DNA of 64,000 nucleotides from Ipomoea triloba (lineage: Eukaryota; Streptophyta; Magnoliopsida; Solanales; Convolvulaceae): positions 10,586,697 through 10,650,696 of the forward strand of contig NC_044931.1 in NCBI RefSeq assembly GCF_003576645.1. Reading direction: 5' to 3'. Both the position numbers and the translations under genes were made by a program. How positions within the stretch are numbered: position 1 is the first letter of the stretch; each line of letters begins with the position of its first letter. A model generated the notes under the pieces. The model had not been told where the DNA came from, did no database searches, and saw only the letters and a list, made by a program, of their open reading frames with translations. Of the stretch, positions 1 through 11,645 are shown piece after piece.

Positions 1-1202
1 CGGACTCATAAGGATCCTAGGATCGAAATGAGACTTAGGTTATCTCACCCTAACTCACTCAAAGGCAGGCAGACTGCCGGACTCATAAGGATCCGAGGAT
101 CGAAATGAGACTTAGGTTATCTCAACCTAACTCACTCAAAGGCAGACAGACTGCCGAACTCATAAGGATCCGAAGATCGAAATGAGACTTAGGTTATCTC
201 AACATAACTCACTCAAAGGCAGGCAGACTGCCAGACTCATAAGGATCCGAAGATTGAAATAAGACTTAGGTTATCTCAACCTAACTCACTCAAAGGCATG
301 CAGACTGCCGGACACATAAGGATCCGAAGATCGAAATGAGACTTAGGTTTTCTCAACCTAACTCACTCAAAGGCAGACAGACTGTCGGACTCATAAGGAT
401 CCGAAGATCGAAATGAGGCTTAGGTTATCTCAACCTAACTCACTCAAAGGTAGACAGACTGCCGGACTCATAAGGATCCGAAGGTCGAAATGAGACTTAG
501 GTTATCTCAACCTAACTCAATCAAAGGCAGATAGACTGTCGGACTCATAAGGATCCGAAGATCGAAATGAGGCTTAGGTTATCTCAACCTAACTCACTCA
601 AAGGTAGACAGACTGCCGGACTCATAAGGATCCGAAGGTCGAAATGAGACTTAGGTTATCTCAACCTAACTCAATCAAAGGCAGATAGACTGTCGGACTC
701 ATAAGGATCCGAAGATCGAAATGAGGCTTAGGTTATCTCAACCTAACTCACTCAAAGGTAGACAGACTGCCGGACTCATAAGGATCCGAAGGTCGAAATG
801 AGACTTAGGTTATCTCAACCTAACTCAATCAAAGGCAGATAGACTGTCGGACTCATAAGGATCCGAAGATCGAAATGAGGCTTAGGTTATCTCAACCTAA
901 CTCACTCAAAGGTAGACAGACTGCCGGACTCATAAGGATCCGAAGGTCGAAATGAGACTTAGGTTATCTCAACCTAACTCAATCAAAGGCAGACAGACTG
1001 CCGGACTCATAAGGATCCGAAGATCGAAATGAGACTTAGGTTATCTCAACCTAACTCACTCAAAGGCATGCAGACTGCCGGACTCATAAGGATCCGAAGA
1101 TCGAAATGAGACTTAGGTTATCTCAACCTAACTCACTCAAAGGCAGACAGACTACCGGACTCATAAGGATCCGAGGATCGAAATGAGACTTAGGTTATCT
1201 CA
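1..1202. repeat. 77-bp satellite, about 15.6 tandem monomers
   Basis: Monomers begin at 1, 78, 155, 232, 309 and so on, with a strict 77-bp step. Each has a BamHI-type GGATCC near its start and, in most copies, a perfect 7-bp inverted repeat (TTAGGTT, loop ATCTC, AACCTAA). Monomers differ by a few substitutions and no indels. No reading frame or RNA gene is seen. The block starts at the window edge and is cut by an assembly gap. I do not recognise the family. Confidence 0.95.
386..1001. repeat. 154-bp dimeric higher-order repeat of the 77-bp satellite
   Basis: Two monomer types alternate here. One reads ATGAGGCTTAGG with CAAAGGTAGACAG; the other has GAAGGTCGAAATGAG and CAATCAAAGGCAGA. The pair starts at 386, 540, 694 and 848, exactly 154 bp apart. 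The first three copies are essentially identical. The fourth differs at its end, with CAGACAGACTGCC instead of CAGATAGACTGTC. This shows local amplification of a dimer. Confidence 0.9.
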
Positions 1203-2202
1203 NNNNNNNNNNNNNNNNNNNNNNNNNNNNNNNNNNNNNNNNNNNNNNNNNNNNNNNNNNNNNNNNNNNNNNNNNNNNNNNNNNNNNNNNNNNNNNNNNN
1301 NNNNNNNNNNNNNNNNNNNNNNNNNNNNNNNNNNNNNNNNNNNNNNNNNNNNNNNNNNNNNNNNNNNNNNNNNNNNNNNNNNNNNNNNNNNNNNNNNNNN
1401 NNNNNNNNNNNNNNNNNNNNNNNNNNNNNNNNNNNNNNNNNNNNNNNNNNNNNNNNNNNNNNNNNNNNNNNNNNNNNNNNNNNNNNNNNNNNNNNNNNNN
1501 NNNNNNNNNNNNNNNNNNNNNNNNNNNNNNNNNNNNNNNNNNNNNNNNNNNNNNNNNNNNNNNNNNNNNNNNNNNNNNNNNNNNNNNNNNNNNNNNNNNN
1601 NNNNNNNNNNNNNNNNNNNNNNNNNNNNNNNNNNNNNNNNNNNNNNNNNNNNNNNNNNNNNNNNNNNNNNNNNNNNNNNNNNNNNNNNNNNNNNNNNNNN
1701 NNNNNNNNNNNNNNNNNNNNNNNNNNNNNNNNNNNNNNNNNNNNNNNNNNNNNNNNNNNNNNNNNNNNNNNNNNNNNNNNNNNNNNNNNNNNNNNNNNNN
1801 NNNNNNNNNNNNNNNNNNNNNNNNNNNNNNNNNNNNNNNNNNNNNNNNNNNNNNNNNNNNNNNNNNNNNNNNNNNNNNNNNNNNNNNNNNNNNNNNNNNN
1901 NNNNNNNNNNNNNNNNNNNNNNNNNNNNNNNNNNNNNNNNNNNNNNNNNNNNNNNNNNNNNNNNNNNNNNNNNNNNNNNNNNNNNNNNNNNNNNNNNNNN
2001 NNNNNNNNNNNNNNNNNNNNNNNNNNNNNNNNNNNNNNNNNNNNNNNNNNNNNNNNNNNNNNNNNNNNNNNNNNNNNNNNNNNNNNNNNNNNNNNNNNNN
2101 NNNNNNNNNNNNNNNNNNNNNNNNNNNNNNNNNNNNNNNNNNNNNNNNNNNNNNNNNNNNNNNNNNNNNNNNNNNNNNNNNNNNNNNNNNNNNNNNNNNN
2201 NN
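1203..2202. other. Assembly gap, exactly 1000 N
   Basis: A run of exactly 1000 N lies between the 77-bp satellite and the tRNA-Phe array. A round size suggests an unknown gap or an arbitrary contig spacer. Confidence 0.98.
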
Positions 2203-2213
2203 ACACTCGTACT

Positions 2214-2267
2214 ATGGGGATAGCTCAGTTGGGAGAGCATCAGACTGAAGATCTGAAGGTCTCGTGT
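2214..2267 (+). pseudogene. tRNA-Phe(GAA) relic, 3' truncated
   Basis: Matches tRNA-Phe from position 1 to the start of the T-arm, with first bases AT instead of GC and A26. The T-loop, the acceptor 3' strand and about 30 bp of flank are missing. The break lies at a short direct repeat (CTCGTGT) that occurs in the T-stem and again downstream of intact copies. It cannot form a tRNA. Confidence 0.9.
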
Positions 2268-3369
2268 GCGTAACATGGAATCAACAATAACTATTTACAA
2301 AACACTATAGAAACAAACAAATATTTCTCATCTTTCTATTTACAAACTATCGCCTTTTTTAATTTTTTGACAAAAAAAAATGTTGTTATTTTTTGTTTCC
2401 GTGCTTTTGCACAAATCAAATTCTTGACACAAATCATGATAGAGAAAACTATTTGAATATTTTTATACTAACCTTATATTGATCATCAATAAAATTCAAC
2501 CATGCACTCAAAACTACCACACATAAACCAAGCCAATTGAAACCTTCAAAACAAATCATCTTTCATGTGTGATAACCCATACTCCATCTAGTCTTTCTGG
2601 TGTATTACGATGTGGTGTTGCCATATATATCCCTACTAGGAGTACCATAGATCTACAAGATTTAGAGAATTGTGCTTATTGTTAGTGATATCTCACCAAA
2701 TCTGTTTCTCCTTAGTTATGACATTTACCCCACTCTGTAATCGCTATCATGGTTAGAGTCGAACTGAAACACATTTTCAAACATTGTTACTCATCTTCAC
2801 CCTCCCTCTCAAACCCTCTCTGTCAATTGTCAAACCACGGCTAGTTAGTGGAGTAGTGACATTTGAAGTCGATTTATGGATTAGTTTCATTTATATGATT
2901 GTTAAATAAAGTTTGTTGAGTAGTAGCATTATAATGACAATTTATTACAGTGAGATGTTGCCTTGATTGATTTAAATAGAAACTATTTAATCAATGTTTT
3001 TCTTTGCATGAGATTTATTATTTGTGATTTCTCAAAATATCTAATTTTTATGTACGATGGTAATATATCATAGGTTCCTTTCAAGATATGAAAAAAAATA
3101 AATAGTTTGAAAATACCGACAAAATAATTCAACAAAACTTGCATGTAAGTAACTTTTTCACCCATTCAAATTTCAAATTGTAAGCTTTACAAATTTTAAT
3201 TGATACAGATTTGTTTTAAGACATTTTATTGCATATTAATAACTATATAATAAATAATAGCAAATGATTTTTGTTTCACATTCTTTTATCAGTGTAATTA
3301 TCTTAGTTTTTTAATTTGGAATTTACAATAGAAAACAATTATTAAAACCGAGTATGTAACACTCGTACT

Positions 3370-3374
3370 GCTGG

Positions 3375-3417
<43 letters not shown>

Positions 3418-3442
3418 TCGTGTTCGATCCACGATCACCGCA
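3370..3442 (+). tRNA. tRNA-Phe(GAA), G3 to T variant
   Basis: A 73-nt intronless cloverleaf with anticodon GAA in loop CTGAAGA. G3 is replaced by T, giving U3.C70 in the acceptor stem; all other arms are as in the array consensus. The CCA end is not encoded, as expected for a nuclear gene. The acceptor mismatch makes function doubtful. Confidence 0.8.
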
Positions 3443-3531
3443 AATAAAGCCTAGTGTGCGTAACATGGAATCAACAATAACTATTTACAAAACACACTAG
3501 AAACTAACAAATATTTCTCATCTTTCTATTT

Positions 3532-3583
3532 NNNNNNNNNNNNNNNNNNNNNNNNNNNNNNNNNNNNNNNNNNNNNNNNNNNN
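3532..3583. other. Assembly gap, 52 N
   Basis: Sequence breaks after the tRNA 3' flank and resumes shortly before the next tRNA. About 950 bp of unit would fit between these points, so the gap size is underestimated or the unit is truncated. Confidence 0.95.
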
Positions 3584-3662
3584 AGTGTAATTATCCTAGT
3601 TTTTTAATTTGGAATTTACAATAGAAAACAATTATTAAAACCGAGTATGTAACACTCGTACT

Positions 3663-3667
3663 GCGGG

Positions 3668-3710
<43 letters not shown>

Positions 3711-3735
3711 TCGTGTTCAATCCACGATCACCGCA
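3663..3735 (+). tRNA. tRNA-Phe(GAA)
   Basis: A full 73-nt cloverleaf with consensus acceptor, D and anticodon arms. The T-loop is TTCAATC (A57 instead of G57), a purine change the fold tolerates. Box A (TAGCTCAGTTGG) and a box B-like GTTCAATCC are present. Confidence 0.9.
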
Positions 3736-3824
3736 AATAAAGCCTAGTGTGCGTAACATGGAATCAACAATAACTATTTACAAAACACACTAGAAACTAA
3801 CAAATATTTCTCATCTTTCTATTT

Positions 3825-4055
3825 NNNNNNNNNNNNNNNNNNNNNNNNNNNNNNNNNNNNNNNNNNNNNNNNNNNNNNNNNNNNNNNNNNNNNNNNNNNN
3901 NNNNNNNNNNNNNNNNNNNNNNNNNNNNNNNNNNNNNNNNNNNNNNNNNNNNNNNNNNNNNNNNNNNNNNNNNNNNNNNNNNNNNNNNNNNNNNNNNNNN
4001 NNNNNNNNNNNNNNNNNNNNNNNNNNNNNNNNNNNNNNNNNNNNNNNNNNNNNNN
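3825..4055. other. Assembly gap, 231 N
   Basis: The gap removes the unit body and the first 16 nt of the next tRNA. The tRNA spacing across it is only 377 bp instead of about 1190, so its length is unreliable. Confidence 0.95.
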
Positions 4056-4087
<32 letters not shown>

Positions 4088-4112
4088 TCGTGTTCGATCC
4101 ACGATCACCGCA
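4056..4112 (+). tRNA. tRNA-Phe(GAA), 5' end lost in gap
   Basis: Positions 17 to 73 of the tRNA are visible and match the array consensus, including the GAA anticodon and the paired T-stem TCGTG/CACGA. The start would be at 4040, inside the N run. Confidence 0.85.
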
Positions 4113-5210
4113 AATAAAGCCTAGTGTGCGTAACATGGAATCAACAATAACTATTTACAAAACACACTAGAAACTAACAAATATTTCTCATCTTTCTATT
4201 TTCAAACTATCGCCTTTTTTAATTTTTTGAGAAAAAAAAATGTTGTTATTTTTTGTTTCCGTGCTTTTGCACAAATCAAATTCTTGACACAGAGTCATGA
4301 TAGAGAAAACTATTTGAATATTTTTATACTAACCTTATATTGATCATCAATAAAATTCAACCATGCACTCAAAACTACCACACATAAACCAAGCCAATTG
4401 AAACCTTCAAAACAAATCATCTTTCATGTGTGATAACCCATACTCCATCTAGTCTTTCTGGTGTATTACGATGTGGTGTTGCCATATATATCCCTACTAG
4501 GAGTACCATAGATCTACAAGATTTAGAGAATTGTGCCTATTGTTAGTGATATCTCACCAAATCTGTTTCTCCTTAGTTATTACATTTACCCCACTCTGTA
4601 ATCGCTATCATGGTTAGAGTCGAACTGAAACACACTTTCAAACATTGTTACTCATCTTCACCCTCCCTCTCAAACCCTCTCTGTCAATTGTCAAACCACG
4701 GCTAGTTAGTGGAGTAGTGACATTTGAAGTCGATTTATGGATTAGTTTCATTTATATGATTGTTAAATAAAGTTTGTTGAGTAGTAGCATTATAATGACA
4801 ATTTATTACAGTGAGATGTTGCCTTGATTGATTTAAATAGAAACTATTTAATCAATGTTTTTCTTTGCATGAGATTTATTATTTGTGATTTCTAAAAATA
4901 TCTAATTTTTATATACGATGGTAATATATCATAGGTTCCTTCAAGATCTGAAAAAAAAAAAAAATAGTTTGAAAATCCCGACAAAATAATTCAACAAAAC
5001 TTGCATGTAAGTAACTTTTTCACCCATTCAAATTTCAAATTGTAAGCTTTACAAATTTTAATTGATACAGATTTGTTTTAAGACATTTTATTGCATATTA
5101 ATAACTATATAATAAATAATAACAAATGATTTTTGTTTCACATTCTTTTATCAGTGTAATTATCCTAGTTTTTTAATTTGGAATTTACAATAGAAAACAA
5201 TTATTAAAAC

Positions 5211-5227
5211 CGAGTATGTAACACTCG
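5211..5227. repeat. 5-bp hairpin just upstream of a tRNA gene
   Basis: CGAGT and ACTCG form a perfect inverted repeat around a 7-nt loop, ending 4 bp before the tRNA at 5232. It recurs before almost every tRNA of the array; the unit at 7782 has GAGTATCTAGC instead. Its role is unknown and it may be incidental. Confidence 0.5.
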
Positions 5228-5231
5228 TACT

Positions 5232-5236
5232 GCGGG

Positions 5237-5279
<43 letters not shown>

Positions 5280-5304
5280 TCGTGTTCGATCCACGATCAC
5301 CGCA
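5232..5304 (+). tRNA. tRNA-Phe(GAA), array consensus
   Basis: The best preserved copy type. Arms are GCGGGGA/TCACCGC (acceptor), GCTC/GAGC (D), TCAGA/TCTGA (anticodon) and TCGTG/CACGA (T), with anticodon GAA and variable loop AGGTC. From memory, the usual plant gene has G49-C65 where this has T49-A65; the pair is kept. Box A is TAGCTCAGTTGG and box B GTTCGATCC. The first T run (5407-5412) is 102 bp past the gene, far for a Pol III terminator. Confidence 0.93.
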
Positions 5305-6424
5305 AACAAAGCCTCGTGTGCGTAACATGGAATCAACAACAACTATTTACAAAACACACTAGAAACTAACAAATATTTCTCATCTTTCTATTTACAAACT
5401 ATCGCCTTTTTTAATTTTTTGAGAAAAAAAAATGTTGTTATTTTTTGTTTCCGTGCTTTTGCACAAATCAAATTCTTGACACAGAGTCATGATAGAGAAA
5501 ACTATTTGAATATTTTTATACTAACCTTATATTGATCATCAATAAAATTCAACCATGCACTCAAAACTACCACACATAAACCAAGCCAATTGAAACCTTC
5601 AAAACAAATCACCTTTCATGTGTGATAACCCATACTCCATCTAGTCTTTGTGGTGTATTACGATGTGGTGTTGCCATATATATCCCTACTAGGAGTATCA
5701 TAGATCTACAACATTTAGAGAATTGTGCTTATTGTTAGTGATATCTCACCAAATCTGTTTCTCCTTAGTTATGACATTTACCCCACTCTGTAATCACTAT
5801 CATGGTTAGAGTCGAACTGAAACACATTTTCAAACATTGTTACTCATCTTCACCCTCCCTCTCAAACCCTCTCTGTCAATTGTCAAACCACGGCTAGTTA
5901 GTCGAGTAGTGACATTTGAAGTCGATTTATGGATTAGTTTCATTTATATGATTGTTAAATAAAGTTTGTTGAGTAGTAGCATTATAATGACAATTTATTA
6001 CAGTGAGATGTTGCCTTGATTGATTTAACTAGAAACTATTTAATCAATGTTTTTCTTTGCATGAGATTTATTATTTGTGATTTCTCAAAATATCTAATTT
6101 TTATATACGATGGTAATATATCATAGGTTCCTTTCAAGATCTGAAAAAAAAAATAAATAGTTTGAAAATCCCGACAAAATAATTCAACAAAACTTGCATG
6201 TAAGTAACTTTTTCACCCATTCAAATTTCAAATTGTAAGCTTTACAAATTTTAATTGATACAGATTAGTTTTAAGACATTTTATTGCATATTAATAACTA
6301 TATAATAAATAATAACAAATGATTTTTGTTTCACATTCTTTTATGAGTATAATTATCCTAGTTTTTTAATTTGGAATTTACAATAGAAAACAATTATTAA
6401 AACCGAGTATGTAACACTCGTACT

Positions 6425-6429
6425 ACGGG

Positions 6430-6463
<34 letters not shown>

Positions 6464-6497
6464 TTGAAGGTCTCGTGTTCGATCCACGATCATCGCA
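6425..6497 (+). pseudogene. tRNA-Phe(GAA) copy with acceptor damage
   Basis: Full length, but G1 is A (A1.C72 mismatch), C40 is T (G.U in the anticodon stem) and C69 is T (G.U in the acceptor). The anticodon GAA is intact. The mismatched first pair suggests a non-functional copy. Confidence 0.7.
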
Positions 6498-6616
6498 AAT
6501 AAAGCCTCGTGTGCGTAACATGGAATCAACAATAACTATTTACAAAACACACGAGAAACTAACAAATATTTCTCATCTTTCCATTTACAAACCATCGCCT
6601 TTTTTAATTTTTTGAC

Positions 6617-6857
6617 AAAAAAAATGTTGTTATTTTTTGTTTCCGTGCTTTTGCAAAAAAAAAAAATGTTGTTATTTTTTGTTTCCGTGCTTTTGCAAAA
6701 ATCAAATTCTTGACACAAATCATGTTCCGTGCTTTTGCAAAAATCAAATTCTTGACACAAATCATGATAGAGGCTTTTGCAAAAATCAAATTCTTGACAC
6801 AAATCATGATAGAGACTTTTGCAAAAATCAAATTCTTGACACAAATCATGATAGAGA
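6617..6857. repeat. Cluster of four 42-bp exact tandem duplications
   Basis: Four successive duplications, each exactly 42 bp and each starting a little further along the unit. They lengthen this unit to 1357 bp against about 1189 (4 x 42 = 168). The repeat-rich peptides that can be read here on either strand come only from this. An assembly artefact is likely (see findings). Confidence 0.95.
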
Positions 6858-7781
6858 AAACTATTTGAATATTTTTATACTAACCTTGTATTGATCATCA
6901 ATAAAATTCAACTATGCACTCAAAACTACCACACATAAACCAAGCCAATTGAAACCTTCAAAACAAATCATCTTTCATGTGTGATAACCCATACTCCATC
7001 TAGTCTTTCTGGTGTATTACGATGTGGTGTTGCCATATATATCCCTACTAGGAGTACCATAGATCTACAAGATTTAGAGAATTGTGCTTATTGTTAGTGA
7101 TATCTCACCAAATCTGTTTCTCCTTAGTTATGACATTTACCCCACTCTGTAATCACTATCATGGTTAGAGTCGAACTGAAACACATTTTCAAACATTGTT
7201 ACTCATCTTCACCCTCCCTCTCAAACCCTCTCTGTCAATTGTCAAACCACGGCTAGTTAGTGGAGTAGTGACATTTGAAGTCGATTTATGGATTAGTTTC
7301 ATTTATATGATTGTTAAATAAAGTTTGTTGAGTAGTAGCATTATAATGACAATTTATTACAGTGAGATGTTGCCTTGATTGATTTAAATAGAAACTATTT
7401 AATCAATGTTTTTCTTTGCATGAGATTTATTATTTGTGATTTCTCAAAATATCTAATTTTTATATACGATGGTAATATATCATAGGTTCCTTTCAAGATC
7501 TGAAAAAAAATAAATAGTTTGAATATCCCGACAAAATAATTCAACAAAACTTGCATGTAAGTAAGTTTTTCACCCATTCAAATTTCAAATTGTAAGCTTT
7601 ACAAATTTTAATTGATACAGATTTGTTTTAAGACATTTTATTGCATATTAATAACTATATAATAAATAATAACAAATGATTTTTGTTTCACATTCTTTTA
7701 TCAGTGTAATTATCCTAGTTTTTTAATTTGGAATTTACAATAGAAAACAATTATTAAAACCGAGTATCTAGCACTCGTACT

Positions 7782-7854
7782 GCGGGGATAGCTCAGTTGG
7801 GAGAGTGTCAGACTGAAGATCTGAAGGTCTCGTGTTCGATCCACGATCACCGCA
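7782..7854 (+). tRNA. tRNA-Phe(GAA), C25 to T
   Basis: A 73-nt cloverleaf. The D-stem reads GCTC/GAGT, giving a G10.U25 wobble; all else is consensus. The upstream hairpin is altered (GAGTATCTAGC). Confidence 0.88.
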
Positions 7855-8970
7855 AATAAAGCCTCGTGTGCGTAAGATGGGATCAACAATAACTATTTAC
7901 AAAACACACTAGAAACTAACAAATATTTCTCATCTTTCTATTTACAAACTATCGCCTTTTTTAATTTTTTGAGAAAAAAAATGTTGTTATTTTTTGTTTC
8001 CGTGCTTTTGCACAAATCAAATTCTTGACACAAATCATGATAGAGAAAACTATTTGAATATTTTTATACTAACCTTGTATTGATCATCAATAAAATTCAA
8101 CCATGCACTCAAAACTACCACACATAAACCAAGCCAATTGAAACCTTCAAAACAAATCATCTTTCATGTGTGATAACCCATACTCCATCTAGTCTTTCTG
8201 GTGTATTACGATGTGGTGTTGCCATATATATCCCTACTAGGAGTACCATAGATCTACAAGATTTAGAGAATTGTGCTTATTGTTAGTGATATGTCACCAA
8301 ATCTGTTTCTCCTTAGTTATGACATTTACCCCACTCTGTAATCACTATCATGGTTAGAGTCGAACTGAAACACATTTTCAAACATTGTTACTCATCTTCA
8401 CCCTCCCTCTCAAACCCTCTCTGTCAATTGTCAAACCACGGCTAGTTAGTGGAGTACTGACATTTGAAGTGGATTTATGGATTAGTTTCATTTATATGAT
8501 TGTTAAATAAAGTTTGTTGAGTAGTAGCATTATAATGACAATTTATTACAGTGAGATGTTGCCTTCATTGATTTAAATATAAACTATGTAATCAATGTTT
8601 TTCGTTACATGAGATTTATTATTTGTGATTTCTAAAAATATCTCATTTTTATATACGATGGTAATATATCATAGGTTCCTTTCAAGATCTGAAAAAAAAT
8701 AAATAGTTTGAAAATCCCGACAAGATAATTCAACAAAACTTGCATGTAAGTAAGTTTTTCACCCATTCAAATTTCAAATTGTAAGCTTTACAAATTTTAA
8801 TTGATACAGATTTGTTTTAAGACATTTTATTGCATATTAATAACTATATAATAAATAATAACAAATGATTTTTGTTTCACATTCTTTTATCAGTGTAATT
8901 ATCCTAGTTTTTTAATTTGGAATTTACAATAGAAAACAATTATTAAAACCGAGTATGTAACACTCGTACT

Positions 8971-8975
8971 GCGGG

Positions 8976-9018
<43 letters not shown>

Positions 9019-9043
9019 TCGTGTTCGATCCACGATCACGACA
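8971..9043 (+). pseudogene. tRNA-Phe(GAA) copy with broken acceptor stem
   Basis: The body is consensus, but the 3' strand reads TCACGACA instead of TCACCGCA, giving G3.G70 and C2.A71. Two adjacent mismatches near the end should prevent normal 3' processing. The copy at 11402 has the same change, so this version was itself duplicated. Confidence 0.8.
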
Positions 9044-10161
9044 AATGAAGCCTCGTGTGCGTAACATGGAATCAACAATAACTATTTACAAAACACTATA
9101 GAAACAAACAAATATTTCTCATCTTTCTATTTACAAACTATCGCCTTTTTTAATTTTTTGACAAAAAAAAATGTTGTTATTTTTTGTTTCCGTGCTTTTG
9201 CACAAATCAAATTCTTGACACAAATCATGATAGAGAAAACTATTTGAATATTTTTATACTAACCTTGTATTGATCATCAATAAAATTCAACCATGCACTC
9301 AAAACTACCACACATAAACCAAGCCAATTGAAACCTTCAAAACAAATCATCTTTCATGTGTGATAACCCATACTCCATCTAGTCTTTCTGGTGTATTACG
9401 ATGTGGTGTTGCCATATATATCCCTACTAGGAGTACCATAGATCTACAAGATTTAGAGAATTGTGCTTATTGTTAGTGATATCTCACCAAATCTGTTTCT
9501 CCTTAGTTATGACATTTACCCCACTCTGTAATCACTATCATGGTTAGAGTCGAACTGAAACACATTTTCAAACATTGTTACTCATCTTCACCCTCCCTCT
9601 CAAACCCTCTCTGTCAATTGTCAAACCACGGCTAGTTAGTGGAGTAGTGACATTTGAAGTCGATTTATGGATTAGTTTCATTTATATGATTGTTAAATAA
9701 AGTTTGTTGAGTAGTAGCATTATAATGACAATTTATTACAGTGAGATGTTGCCTTGATTGATTTAAATAGAAACTATTTAATCAATGTTTTTCTTTGCAT
9801 GAGATTTATTATTTGTGATTTCTCAAAATATCTAATTTTTATATACGGTGGTAATATATCATAGGTTCCTTTCAAGATCTGAAAAAAAAATAAATAGTTC
9901 GAAAATCCCGACAAAATAATTCAACAAAACTTGCATGTAAGTAACTTTTTCACCCATTCAAATTTCAAATTGTAAGCTTTACAAATTTTAATTGATGCAG
10001 ATCTGTTTTAAGACATTTTATTGCATATTAATAACTATATAATAAATAATAACAAATGATTTTTGTTTCACATTATTTTATGAGTGTAATTATCCTAGTT
10101 TTTTAATTTGGAATTTACAATAGAAAACAATTATTAAAACCGAGTATGTAACACTCGTACT

Positions 10162-10215
10162 GCGGGGATAGCTCAGTTGGGAGAGCATCAGACTGAAGAT
10201 CTGAAGGTCTCGTGT
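10162..10215 (+). pseudogene. tRNA-Phe(GAA) relic, 3' truncated
   Basis: The 5' half is consensus, with A26 after the D-stem. The sequence then jumps from the T-stem to the downstream flank at the CTCGTGT direct repeat, as in the relics at 2214 and 15783. Confidence 0.9.
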
Positions 10216-10883
10216 GCGTAAGATGGGATCAACAATAACTATTTACAAAACACACTAGAAACAAACAAATATTTCTCATCTTTCTATTTACAAACTATCG
10301 CCTTTTTTAATTTTTTGACAAAAAAAAATGTTGTTATTTTTTGTTTCCGTGCTTTTGCACAAATCAAATTCTTGACACAAATCATGATAGAGAAAACTAT
10401 TTGAATATTTTTATACTAACCTTGTATTGATCATCAATAAAATTCAACCATGCACTCAAAACTACCACACATAAACCAAGCCAATTGAAACCTTCAAAAC
10501 AAATCATCTTTCATGTGTGATAACCCATACTCCATCTAGTCTTTCTGGTGTATTACGATGTGGTGTTGCCATATATATCCCTACTAGGAGTACCATAGAT
10601 CTACAAGATTTAGAGAATTGTGCCTATTGTTAGTGATATCTCACCAAATCTGTTTCTCCTTAGTTATTACATTTACCCCACTCTGTAATCGCTATCATGG
10701 TTAGAGTCGAACTGAAACACATTTTCAAACATTGTTACTCATCTTCACCCTCCCTCTCAAACCCTCTCTGTCAATTGTCAAACCACGGCTAGTTAGTGGA
10801 GTAGTGACATTTGAAGTCGATTTATGGATTAGTTTCATTTATATGATTGTTAAATAAAGTTTGTTGAGTAGTAGCATTATAAC

Positions 10884-11070
10884 GACAATTTATTACAGTG
10901 AGATGTTGCCTTGATTGATTTAAATGACAATTTATTACAGTGAGATGTTGCCTTGATTGATTTAAATAGAAACTATTTAATCAATGTTTTTCTTTGCATG
11001 AGATTTATTATTTGTGATTTCTAAAAATTTTTTCTTTGCATGAGATTTATTATTTGTGATTTCTAAAAAT
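10884..11070. repeat. Two 42-bp exact tandem duplications
   Basis: 10884-10925 is repeated at 10926-10967, and 10987-11028 at 11029-11070. Both copies are perfect and exactly 42 bp. They restore the arithmetic of this unit: 1191 minus about 35 lost with the tRNA 3' end plus 84 equals 1240. Confidence 0.95.
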
Positions 11071-11401
11071 ATCTAATTTTTATATACGATGGTAATATAT
11101 CATAGGTTCCTTCAAGATCTGAAAATAAAATAAATAGTTTGCAAATCCCGACAAAATAATTCAACAAAACTTGCATGTAAGTAACTTTTTCACCCATTCA
11201 AATTTCAAATTGTAAGCTTTACAAATTTTAATTGATACAGATTTGTCTTAAGACATTTTATTGCATATTAATAACTATATAATAAATAATAACAAATGAT
11301 TTTTGTTTCACATTATTTTATGAGTGTAATTATCCTAGTTTTTTAATTTGGAATTTACAATAGAAAACAATTATTAAAACCGAGTATGTAACACTCGTAC
11401 T

Positions 11402-11406
11402 GCGGG

Positions 11407-11449
<43 letters not shown>

Positions 11450-11474
11450 TCGTGTTCGATCCACGATCACGACA
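11402..11474 (+). pseudogene. tRNA-Phe(GAA) copy with broken acceptor stem
   Basis: It has the same TCACGACA 3' end as the copy at 8971, with mismatches at pairs 2-71 and 3-70. The anticodon GAA and T-arm are intact. The shared following flank (AATGAAGCC) confirms descent from one defective unit. Confidence 0.8.
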
Positions 11475-11645
11475 AATGAAGCCTCGTGTGCGTAACATGG
11501 AATCAACAATAACTATTTATAAAACACTATAGAAACTAACAAATATTTCTCATCTTTCTATTTACAAACTATCGCCTTTTTTAATTTTTTGAGAAAAAAA
11601 AATGTTGTTATTTTTTGTTTCCGTGCTTTTGCACAAATCAAATTA

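Noticed and set aside
1..1202. CRISPR-like array of regular repeats
   Set aside because: The repeats are contiguous and the whole 77 bp repeats; there are no unique spacers, and the window is clearly plant nuclear DNA.
2983..3165. Recurring 60-codon frame on the - strand in tRNA units (also at 7395, 13480, 35608)
   Set aside because: It lies in AT-rich repeat sequence, is broken in most other units by single changes, has no recognisable domain, and recurs only because the unit recurs.
5211..5412. The tRNA as an organellar insertion
   Set aside because: The arms match the nuclear cytosolic tRNA-Phe pattern, and the flanks show no plastid or mitochondrial sequence I recognise.
6536..6894. Repeat peptides such as CQEFDFCKS and FCKNQILDTNH on both strands
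   Set aside because: Produced by four 42-bp exact duplications in a noncoding unit; 42 is a multiple of three, so any open frame stays open.
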